From the NCBI RefSeq assembly GCF_900113045.1, contig NZ_FONY01000003.1, forward strand, positions 1 to 64,000: a DNA stretch of 64,000 nt. Direction: 5' to 3'. The notes beneath the pieces were generated by a model that had not been told where the DNA came from, did not search any database, and saw nothing but the letters and a program-made list of their open reading frames with translations. The stretch comes from Thermoflexibacter ruber. Lineage in GTDB: Bacteria > Bacteroidota > Bacteroidia > Cytophagales > Thermoflexibacteraceae. How positions within the stretch are numbered: the first letter of the stretch is position 1; each line of letters begins with the position of its first letter. Below are positions 9,916 to 17,753 of this stretch, one piece after another. The translations under genes and the position numbers were made by a program.

Positions 9916-10210
9916 TGGGCAAAAAAGCAATTACTGAGTACAAAATTCCAGTAATGACTATCCACCAACGTACTTCTACCTTGCTAAAAGTAATCTCTGT
10001 AGCATTCTTAGGAGCAGTAAATTCCTTAGCTTTTTTTGCTTTTAAGCCTGTCGTAACAAACATGGGGGGCAGTACGCCTATCATAAGTTCTTTCAAATAG
10101 GGAAAATCTATCGTTTCACCTATTCCTAAGATAGCCAATACTACCCAAGCAACCACTAAGCAAATCTCGATAAGAGTAAGGAATTTCATAAGCAATGAAA
10201 CAAAATACAT
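9908..10210 (-). CDS. Small membrane protein of unknown function
   Basis: 100 residues with two or three hydrophobic segments: LTLIEICLVVAWVVLAILGI near the N-terminus, LMIGVLPPMFVTTGL in the middle and WWIVITGILYSVIAFL at the end. A Lys-rich cytoplasmic loop lies between the last two. An internal ATG at 10189 is an equally good start. No named family recognised. It is translationally coupled to the downstream PH-like protein, suggesting that the two act together in the inner membrane. Confidence 0.6.
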   Translation of the reverse strand: MYFVSLLMKFLTLIEICLVVAWVVLAILGIGETIDFPYLKELMIGVLPPMFVTTGLKAKKAKEFTAPKNATEITFSKVEVRWWIVITGILYSVIAFLPNA

Positions 10211-10407
10211 AGTTTAACGGGAGTAACTTTTATTCAAAACAAATTTTAAATAAAGCCTTACCCCCGTTTATTTGTGGACAAATTTAGCGTAAATCATCAA
10301 TTTTTCATTATTGTAACTAAAATAGTTACCCCTATAAGGATAAAAAACTGACTTTGATGCCCGTTTTGTATAGAAAAACTTAACTGACTACGCCTATATG
10401 TTAGGGC

Positions 10408-11517
10408 TTACTCATTCTTTGCATTAAAGCCAAAGGAAAGTCCAACCTGCATTCCATCTTTTCTGGGGACAAAGTAGGCATTCAAAGGAATATTCATTCT
10501 TCCAGAGCGAAAAGTTTTACCACAAGCAATGACAAAGCCTGTGCGAAGCTGACGTTCTCCTCTACTGTCCAAACGCTTCTCTGTAACCTGTTCAGGATTA
10601 GTAAATTCATTTTTCAGTTTCCAAACTCCATCTTCAAAATAGCCCTCTGCCTGAGAAATTGCTTTGAAAGTGGGACCAAAAGCAAATTCCCAACCGTTTT
10701 TGTTGTTCCTAATGCCATGCAAAATGCTAAAACTTGGGATAAATAGGCTCTGGTCTATGCCTGTAACCATAGGGATAAACTCAAATAGCCCTTGAAACTT
10801 GCCCTCATTCAAATACTGTTTTTCAAACTGATAGCCGAACTGAAACATCGTAGGGAGTACGTCAAAACCGCCTGTGGCTGTTCCTTCTTGCAAACGAGTG
10901 GCAATTTCTCCTGAAAATAAGGTTATGCCCATTCTGGGTCCGTCAGAGCGCAAGCGTTTGACTTGATTAAAAGCAGGATTGTTCAAAAAGGTTTCTTGCG
11001 TGTTTTTCTTAGTGAGTTGTTGGACGATGAAGTCTTCATTTTTTTGCCCAAAAAGTTCCCTCACTGACAATCGCAACATCAATTGCACCTGTTCAGGCAA
11101 GTAAAGGTATTCCCTGACCAAAGATTTTTCCATGTTTGCTTTTTCCACATCAAACAGTCGCAAAGTTACCATGATACTATTTCCATATTTCTCCACGCTT
11201 CCCATGAGCATTTTTTCAGCTTTGATAGCTTTGCCAGCCTCTACTAAGCACTGTTTCCCATAACAGCCTTTTACTTCTATTCCACTCTGTTTGAGCAAGT
11301 AAAAAACATCATACTTGTCTATGACCTCCATAGTTTCCAACTTTTCCAATTCCAAGCGAAGCATATTGCCTGCCTGCTCGGGCGTTTCGTACAAGCCCTG
11401 TACGTCTGCATGCAAAACAGCAATGACAGTACGTTTTTGCGCTTGGGTAAAAGACCTGTTTGTAAAAACACAAACAAGGGCGACTAAGAATGTGAAAATT
11501 AAATTTTGTGTTTTCAT
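10408..11517 (-). CDS. Secreted protein with CsgG/TolB-like N-terminal domain and probable beta-rich C-terminus
   Basis: 369 residues with a Sec signal peptide (about 1-26, ending FTQAQ). Residues 30-135 have the pattern of periplasmic CsgG/TolB-N-like domains: TVIAVLHADVQGL, then LRLELEKLETMEVIDKYDV, a CYGKQCLVEAGKAIKAEKM turn with a likely disulphide, and GSVEKYGNSIMVTLRLFDVE. The second half has alternating hydrophobic strands (FQGLFEFIPMV, WEFAFGPTFKAI, MQVGLSFGF), suggesting an outer-membrane or surface beta-structure. The ending NAKNE is not a canonical barrel ending in an aromatic. Function unknown. It stands alone between two non-coding gaps. Confidence 0.6.
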   Translation of the reverse strand: MKTQNLIFTFLVALVCVFTNRSFTQAQKRTVIAVLHADVQGLYETPEQAGNMLRLELEKLETMEVIDKYDVFYLLKQSGIEVKGCYGKQCLVEAGKAIKAEKMLMGSVEKYGNSIMVTLRLFDVEKANMEKSLVREYLYLPEQVQLMLRLSVRELFGQKNEDFIVQQLTKKNTQETFLNNPAFNQVKRLRSDGPRMGITLFSGEIATRLQEGTATGGFDVLPTMFQFGYQFEKQYLNEGKFQGLFEFIPMVTGIDQSLFIPSFSILHGIRNNKNGWEFAFGPTFKAISQAEGYFEDGVWKLKNEFTNPEQVTEKRLDSRGERQLRTGFVIACGKTFRSGRMNIPLNAYFVPRKDGMQVGLSFGFNAKNE

Positions 11518-11823
11518 GTTATTTTTTGATTTTGGGTTTATTCATACTTTTTTGTTTTGCAAGTGAAACACATGCAAAGATGACCTTCAATATGGCACTT
11601 GTTATACTTGTTTTAATTAACATCACAAACTTAATACCTTGATTTTAAATTAGATAATTGCTTTTTACAGGCGATTAGGTAGGCTTTACGAAGAAGTGCA
11701 AATTCAAATAGCAAAAATACTCGGCTTGCATACTATTTGCGGAAAATATTTTTGTTATCTTTGCTTTTACGGAAAATCGCAAAAATATTTCCTACCTTTA
11801 CTAAAAATAGCTGAAGAATTCCC
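11518..11823. other. Intergenic region, AT-rich, with one promoter
   Basis: 306 bp between divergent genes. Apart from the promoter at 11736-11763 I see no ORF, repeat or hairpin. Confidence 0.5.
11736..11763 (+). promoter_or_regulatory. Promoter of the AAA-ATPase/nuclease gene
   Basis: TTTG at 11736-11739 and TATCTTTG at 11756-11763 are separated by 16 nt, slightly shorter than the usual spacing. Transcription would start near 11770, about 55 nt before ATG 11824. Confidence 0.5.
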
Positions 11824-13545
11824 ATGCCTAAAATTCGCTTTCCTTATGGCATAAGCAACATAGAGCAGTTGATAACACAAGGGTATTACTTTGTGGACAA
11901 GACAGCTTTTATAGAAAAATTGGAAGAGAGAAGTGAGAAATTTATCTCTTTCCTTCGCCCTCGCCGCATAGGAAAGAGTTTGTTTGTGTCTATTTTGGAG
12001 TATTACTACGGCAAGGAATACCAAGCCAAGTTTAACCAAATCTTTGGCAAGCTGTATATTGGCAAGAATCCTACTCCCCTGCAAGGCAAGTACGCAGTGC
12101 TAACAATGGATTTTAGTGGAATAGATACCCAAACCGAAGAGAGCAGTTATAGAGGTTTTTTGGTAAAAGTGCGTAGCTACTTGCATAGTTTTATGATTCG
12201 CTATGAACTTTTTGATGAAGCAATCAAAAATGAAATCCTCAGCCAAGCAAGTCCTGATGGAGTAATGACTATGTTTTTCAACTTTTATCTTGCTCATTTT
12301 CAAGAAACACCTATCTACCTTATCATAGATGAGTACGACCACTTTACCAACGAGATTCTGCTTCAAGATTTAAGTCAATTCAAAAAAGCAGTTACTCAAA
12401 ATGGGTATGTCCGCAAGTTTTATGAAACTATCAAAGAAGCAACTCGGAAAAATGTAGTGGATAGGGTTTTCATCACAGGTGTTGCCCCCATCACGCTGGA
12501 TTCGCTGACCAGTGGCTTCAATATCATTACCCATTTGACGCATCACATTCAGTTTCACGACATGATGGGCTTTACCACAGAGGAGGTAGGCACTATGCTG
12601 GATTTGATTTTGGAAGACAAAACTCGCAAAGAAAACATCATGCAAGACCTCAAAGAGTGGTACAACGGATACAAGTTTCGGGTGGAGGCAAAAACTACCC
12701 TGTATAACTCTGATATGGTTTTGTACTTTATGTTGGCATGGGCAGATGAGCAGGCTTACCCTAAACCTATGCTTGACCCCAACATCGCCCCTGACTACGG
12801 CAAAGTAAAACGAGTGTTTGAAATCCAAAATCCAAAAGGAAACTATGAAGTCTTGGAAAAAATTATCCGAGAAAATGAAATTAACAATACATTAATTTTT
12901 CAATTCTCTTTTGATAAGCCCTTTGATGAAACTGCCTTTGTTAGCTTGCTTTATTATTTAGGGTATCTAACACTGAAAGAAGATATAGGGGCTGGGTTTG
13001 CTACTTTCAAAATCCCCAATTACGTCATCAAAGAATTGTATTGGGAATATTTTGCTTATCTGATAACAGAGCAAAAGCAACTCCCTTTCAACACCACTAA
13101 GCTCATAGAAGCCATGTCGCCTATGGCATTGAAAGGGGATATTTCTCTGTTTATGAGCATTATCCAAGAGGTCTTACAAACGCTTTCCAATCGTGATTTT
13201 AGGCAGTTTGATGAAAAGTATATCAAAATGCTCATCATCGCTTTTGCCCTGCAAAGTCAAATTTACTACATCAGAAGTGAAGCAGAAAACAGGGTAGGCT
13301 ATACAGACATAGAGTTTATTACTCCCCCACAAAATCCCAATGTACTGCATGAATACATTTTTGAGGTCAAGTATTTGAGAAAAGAGCAAGCAAGTCTGTT
13401 GGCAAGCAAGCAAGAAGAAGCCAAAATGCAGATAAAGAAATATTTAGCTACTGATGATTTCTTGAAAAAGAGGCAAAAACTTCATGCCTATACTATCGTA
13501 GTGGTCAAAGATGAAATGTTTATAGATAAAGTAGAAAATGATTAA
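11824..13545 (+). CDS. AAA-ATPase-like / PD-(D/E)XK nuclease protein (DUF1703 type)
   Basis: 573 residues. The N-terminal AAA-ATPase-like domain opens with FPYGISNIEQLITQGYYFVD and carries a degenerate Walker A RPRRIGKS (45-52) and a Walker B IIDEYD (167-172). The middle has EVGTMLDLIL and LKEWYNGYKF, standard for the family. The C-terminal region (about 490-520) has GYTDIEF and then YIFEVKYLR, i.e. Asp about 494 plus an ExK pair: the core of a PD-(D/E)XK nuclease fold. Members occur in many paralogous copies in Bacteroidota and are suspected to be mobile or defence-related; no function is established. It has its own promoter; a HTH gene and a restriction-modification gene follow in the same direction. 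Confidence 0.85.
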   Translation: MPKIRFPYGISNIEQLITQGYYFVDKTAFIEKLEERSEKFISFLRPRRIGKSLFVSILEYYYGKEYQAKFNQIFGKLYIGKNPTPLQGKYAVLTMDFSGIDTQTEESSYRGFLVKVRSYLHSFMIRYELFDEAIKNEILSQASPDGVMTMFFNFYLAHFQETPIYLIIDEYDHFTNEILLQDLSQFKKAVTQNGYVRKFYETIKEATRKNVVDRVFITGVAPITLDSLTSGFNIITHLTHHIQFHDMMGFTTEEVGTMLDLILEDKTRKENIMQDLKEWYNGYKFRVEAKTTLYNSDMVLYFMLAWADEQAYPKPMLDPNIAPDYGKVKRVFEIQNPKGNYEVLEKIIRENEINNTLIFQFSFDKPFDETAFVSLLYYLGYLTLKEDIGAGFATFKIPNYVIKELYWEYFAYLITEQKQLPFNTTKLIEAMSPMALKGDISLFMSIIQEVLQTLSNRDFRQFDEKYIKMLIIAFALQSQIYYIRSEAENRVGYTDIEFITPPQNPNVLHEYIFEVKYLRKEQASLLASKQEEAKMQIKKYLATDDFLKKRQKLHAYTIVVVKDEMFIDKVEND

Positions 13546-13580
13546 ACCTCAAACCATTTCAAACAATATCAAATATTCTT

Positions 13581-14558
13581 ATGGAAGCACAAATTCAATT
13601 CTTGCAAAAAATCAGGAACTTATCGCAGGGGCAGTATTCTTTTGCTGATGAGTTGGCTGAGGTCTTAGGATTGAGTGCAGACAGCATTTATAGACGCATA
13701 CGTGGAGAAACCGCTCTTTCTGTGGACGAGTTACTCAAAATTTGTAGGCATTACAAGGTGTCGCCCGATATTTTGAATGAAACAGATTCGGGTTTTGTCA
13801 ATTTCCACTACAATCTCTTGCAAAATGCAGCAGATTTTGAAAACTACTTGACCTCCTTTTTGGCTTCCTTGCAAATGCTCAAAAAAGCAGGAAAGTCCGC
13901 ACAGATTATATATGCAGCAGACGATGTACCTATTTTTCACCATTTTAACTTTACAGAACACGCGGCTTTCAAGATGTTTTATTGGATGAAATCAGTCCTG
14001 AATATGGATATTTTTGCGGGCAAAAAATTTTCCTATTCCCTCATCAAGCCCGAACTCCTCCGATTAGGAAAGGAAATTTATGAAGCCTATTGCCAAGTGC
14101 CTTCCATAGAAATTTGGACAGAAGAATCGCTCAATAGTACCTTAAATCAAATTTTATACTATTGGGAATCAGGTCTTTTTGAAAATCCCAAAGAGATAGG
14201 AATCATCATAGAGCAAACTTACAAACTCATAGACTTGATTCAAAAGCAAGCCGAAGCAGGCTCAAAAACCTTAGATATTCGCAATAGGGATAATTTTTTA
14301 ATGTATCACACTGAAATTCAGATAGGAAACAACTGTGTGTTGGTAACAGCAGGTGAGCAGAAAATGGTCTATATTCGCCACCAAACTTTTAATACCTTGC
14401 GAAGTACTAACCCCAATTTTTGCAAAGAAACACAGCAATGGCTTCAAAACGAAATTCGCAAATCCTTGCCTATCAGTGGAGTAGCTGAAAAGCAACGCTA
14501 CCAATTTTTTCAAAAGATAAAACAAAAGATAGACAAATTAGCCAATAAGGTAGGGTAA
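13581..14558 (+). CDS. HTH DNA-binding protein, possible regulator
   Basis: 325 residues. Residues about 18-66 form a helix-turn-helix: FADELAEVLGLSADSIYRRI, then a wing-like turn and LSVDELLKICRHYKVSPDIL, similar in layout to Xre/BetR-type domains. The remaining 250 residues are mostly helical, aromatic-rich and unassigned; they may bind a ligand or partner. It lies 35 bp after the nuclease gene and 36 bp before the start of the type IIG enzyme. That placement resembles a controller gene, but true C proteins are only about 80 residues, so the link is an inference from position. Confidence 0.6.
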   Translation: MEAQIQFLQKIRNLSQGQYSFADELAEVLGLSADSIYRRIRGETALSVDELLKICRHYKVSPDILNETDSGFVNFHYNLLQNAADFENYLTSFLASLQMLKKAGKSAQIIYAADDVPIFHHFNFTEHAAFKMFYWMKSVLNMDIFAGKKFSYSLIKPELLRLGKEIYEAYCQVPSIEIWTEESLNSTLNQILYYWESGLFENPKEIGIIIEQTYKLIDLIQKQAEAGSKTLDIRNRDNFLMYHTEIQIGNNCVLVTAGEQKMVYIRHQTFNTLRSTNPNFCKETQQWLQNEIRKSLPISGVAEKQRYQFFQKIKQKIDKLANKVG

Positions 14559-14565
14559 GAAACTG

Positions 14566-14573
14566 TATATTTG
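14566..14573 (+). promoter_or_regulatory. -7 box that decides the start of the type IIG gene
   Basis: TATATTTG fits TAnnTTTG. Its last two bases overlap the TTG that opens the longer version of the frame at 14571, so a transcript from here could only use ATG 14595. Confidence 0.45.
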
Positions 14574-14594
14574 CATTTTATTTTTCCAACAAAA

Positions 14595-17500
14595 ATGAAA
14601 ATAGAACGACAACTACAAGGAATACTCAGCTCCATTTTATCTAAGCGCATAGAAGCAAGGGGATTGCAAGATAAAATTTTACTTCCTGTCCAAGAGGAAG
14701 GAAGGGCTGACGTCATGCTCGTTGCTGCCAAAAATAACAAAAACATTTTTTTCATAGAACTCAAAGACCCAACCACAGTAGAAGGAAAAACAATTTATAA
14801 TTTCCAACTCATTTATAGAGAGGCAAAAAGGGCAGAAAAATTAGAGGTAATCTATTTCGGCATCTGCAATTTTACTACGGCGGCTCTGCTACATAGGGAC
14901 AAGATTTTAGAAAATTCTGATTTTCAGGGCAATTTGTTTTCTGCCACAGAAATACTGAATCTCCAAAGGGATTTTTCAGCTTTTATCAATCAAAAATACT
15001 ACCTGCAAAAGATTGAGCAAATCGCTGATTTCTACTTAGATAAAGCCCTTGAAATTTTGCAAAACAAGAAAATTGTTGGCAAACCTCTTGATGCTACTTT
15101 CATTTTTGTTATCCAAGAACTCATCAATGCCTACACCGCAGACATTGCCTTGAAAGCCTTTGATAAGTATCAGAAAAACAGAGAGTTTAGACACAAAATA
15201 CAATTATACGCCCAAAAACAGCAGTGGAACACCCCCACGACTTATGAAGAAATAGAAAACATCACTACGATTTCCCTACTTGTACTGGTTTCCAAGTTGA
15301 TTTTCTACAAAACTTGCTATGACAATAAAGTCTGGACTGGGCTTTCCCCTCTCCAAATCTCTGAAAACATACAAGAGGCAGCAGATTTGAAAATAAAAAT
15401 TTGGAGCTTTTTCGAGGAGTTTAAAGAGGCTACAGGAGATTTTGAACTGCTCATTGGGGAGAAAGAGGACATTATTTTTGACTTGCCTTTTGTTTCAGAT
15501 AGCGTGCTTGAGGTAGTAAAAAAGATAATAGAGTCAGGTAAAATCTACGACTTCAGCAAGATAGAGTACGACATTATTGGGAGGATTTTTGAAGGATTGA
15601 TTCGTCCTGACGAAAGACATCAGTTAGGGCAATATTTTACGCCCTCTGACGTGATAGATGTGATGCTGGCTTTGGTGATGAAACATGGAAAGGAAAAGGT
15701 TTTTGACCCTTCCTGTGGCTCTGGGACATTTTTAGTAAGGGCTTATCAGCGAAAACGCCAACTTTCCAATCAATCTCATCGCTACTTATTAGAAGATATT
15801 TACGGGAATGACCTTGCCAATTATCCCGCTTACTTGGCAATGCTCAACTTGGCTATTCGCAATGTAAGTTCGCCTTCTTATCCCAAAATCATCAATCAAG
15901 ATTTTTTTAGCATTACTGACAAAACGAAAGTAGAAATCCATGATTTTGAGGGGAAAAAGCAGAAGAAAATATTACCCAAATTTGATATTATCATTGGCAA
16001 TCCTCCTTATACGAGGCAAGAAGACATTGGGATAATGCAAGGCACGGTCAAAAAAGAAACTATCCAACAGTTGGTAAAAGATTATTGGAACATGACTCCT
16101 TCGGCTCGCACTTCCATTTATGCTTACTTCTTTTACCATGCCGCTCTTTTCCTCAAAGAAAATGGCTATTTGGCTTTCATTGTGTCAAATTCTTGGTTAG
16201 ATACCGACTTTGGGGCAGATTTACAGCGATTTATGCTCAAAAACTTCCAGATTGTAGCTATTATGGACAGTGCGGTGGAACGCTTTTTCCCTGATGCTTC
16301 TGTAAATACTACTATGGTAGTTTTGAAAAAGGAAAGCAAGGAAGAGCAAAGAAATAACCATCTGGTGCAGTTTGTTTATTTTAAAAATAGCCTTGCCAAC
16401 TTATTAAAAAAATACCAGACCGCAGACAAGTTAGTAAGTCATTTAACTCAAAATGAAGGAAATAACTCAGATTTTTCTTGCCGTAAAGTACCGCAAAGCC
16501 AACTTGACCAAGACATGAAATGGGGAAAATACCTCAAAGCCCCACAAATTTACTTTGATATCTTGGAAAAAGGCAAAAATAAATTTGTTCCTTTAAACAA
16601 GTTGGCAGAAGTGAGGTTTGGGATAAAAACAGGTTGCAATGAGTTCTTTATTTTAGAAGATTTCGCTACTCAACTGACTGACAAAGACTTAGGTTTTGCT
16701 GTCAATAACACAGGCAGAAAATATATCCATTCCATAGCAGAAGCCACGCAAGAAGGTTTAGCTATAGTCAAAAATGGCTTTAATGAGCTTTGGCTGATAG
16801 AAAAAGAGTGCGTAGCGGCTTTTTTGACCAGCCCCAAAGACGTAAAAACTTACCACGTACAGCAAAAAGATTTGACATACATGGTTTTACGCATCAGTGA
16901 AGCCCCAGAAGTAGTAAAAGATTTGTTCCCCTATACTTGGAAATATATTTTGTACGGGGAGAAAATGCAAATCCACGAAAGACCTACTTGCAAATCGCGA
17001 AAGTACTGGTACAGCATAGGAAATAGGGAAATTCCTCCCATGTCCTTTAACTATATGCTTAATGATGCAGGACGTACTTTTTTGGGAAATGTGCTTGCCA
17101 TCAACAATTTTCATAATATCTATACTTTAAATAATACGAAAAGTATTTGGCTATATCTAAATTCTACTATTTCATGGCTAATCCAGCAAACAATGATAAG
17201 AAGTAATTTAGGAGATGGCTTAGGGAAAATAGAAACCTATGAATTAGCTAATTTCCCTGTCATTCAAGTAGATTTAGAAAACACAGACATCGATTTGGGG
17301 CAGACAAAAAGCTATAAAGAAGAATTAGGGACATTGAAAAGTTTGAAAACCGTCAATCCTCAACGCTTGAAATTGGACAATGCCATACTGACAGCGATTG
17401 GTTTTGTAGATAAAGCAGAAAGAGAAAAAACCTTATTAGCACTTTATCGAGTTACAGCAGAGATGATAGAAGCTCGCTTCCAAAAAGCACAAAGTATGGA

Positions 17501-17753
17501 TATAGTGAAAAAAGAAAGAGAAAAAGTAGAAATAGAGGCTTACGTAGCAGAGTTTAGGCAAATCCTTGATTTAGAGCCTACAAAGCCTCAAAACAATCTC
17601 AGTTTTGCTAAAAAACTACAAAAGTTAGCTCCCTCTATCACCTCCAATTTGAAACTACAAAAGAAAATCATTAGCACCTATTGGCAGGAGGAGTTTCAAG
17701 AGCCTTTTGACGAAAAGAAAATGATAAAAAAAGAGCAAGGAAGTATTTTTTAG
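14595..17753 (+). CDS. Type IIG restriction-modification enzyme (fused nuclease and N6-adenine methyltransferase)
   Basis: 1052 residues from ATG 14595; a TTG at 14571 is rejected because a promoter box overlaps it. The N-terminal nuclease has GRADVMLVAA and then FFIELKDP, giving Asp39 and Glu55-x-Lys57 of a PD-(D/E)XK site. A helical linker follows. The methyltransferase has RPDERHQLGQYFTP, motif I FDPSCGSGTF (about 369-378) and the catalytic NPPY (about 468-471). Beyond about 660, VRFGIKTGCNEFF opens the target-recognition region. This architecture (Eco57I/BREX-like single chain) modifies and cuts DNA without separate R, M or S genes. Recognition sequence unknown. The stop overlaps the convergent P-type ATPase by 4 bp. 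Confidence 0.87.
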   Translation: MKIERQLQGILSSILSKRIEARGLQDKILLPVQEEGRADVMLVAAKNNKNIFFIELKDPTTVEGKTIYNFQLIYREAKRAEKLEVIYFGICNFTTAALLHRDKILENSDFQGNLFSATEILNLQRDFSAFINQKYYLQKIEQIADFYLDKALEILQNKKIVGKPLDATFIFVIQELINAYTADIALKAFDKYQKNREFRHKIQLYAQKQQWNTPTTYEEIENITTISLLVLVSKLIFYKTCYDNKVWTGLSPLQISENIQEAADLKIKIWSFFEEFKEATGDFELLIGEKEDIIFDLPFVSDSVLEVVKKIIESGKIYDFSKIEYDIIGRIFEGLIRPDERHQLGQYFTPSDVIDVMLALVMKHGKEKVFDPSCGSGTFLVRAYQRKRQLSNQSHRYLLEDIYGNDLANYPAYLAMLNLAIRNVSSPSYPKIINQDFFSITDKTKVEIHDFEGKKQKKILPKFDIIIGNPPYTRQEDIGIMQGTVKKETIQQLVKDYWNMTPSARTSIYAYFFYHAALFLKENGYLAFIVSNSWLDTDFGADLQRFMLKNFQIVAIMDSAVERFFPDASVNTTMVVLKKESKEEQRNNHLVQFVYFKNSLANLLKKYQTADKLVSHLTQNEGNNSDFSCRKVPQSQLDQDMKWGKYLKAPQIYFDILEKGKNKFVPLNKLAEVRFGIKTGCNEFFILEDFATQLTDKDLGFAVNNTGRKYIHSIAEATQEGLAIVKNGFNELWLIEKECVAAFLTSPKDVKTYHVQQKDLTYMVLRISEAPEVVKDLFPYTWKYILYGEKMQIHERPTCKSRKYWYSIGNREIPPMSFNYMLNDAGRTFLGNVLAINNFHNIYTLNNTKSIWLYLNSTISWLIQQTMIRSNLGDGLGKIETYELANFPVIQVDLENTDIDLGQTKSYKEELGTLKSLKTVNPQRLKLDNAILTAIGFVDKAEREKTLLALYRVTAEMIEARFQKAQSMDIVKKEREKVEIEAYVAEFRQILDLEPTKPQNNLSFAKKLQKLAPSITSNLKLQKKIISTYWQEEFQEPFDEKKMIKKEQGSIF

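Noticed and set aside
12370-12828. Long antisense ORFs (152 codons here; also 8354-8866, 50144-50614, 33919-34338)
   Set aside because: They lie opposite well-supported genes, have no recognisable motifs and read as shadows.
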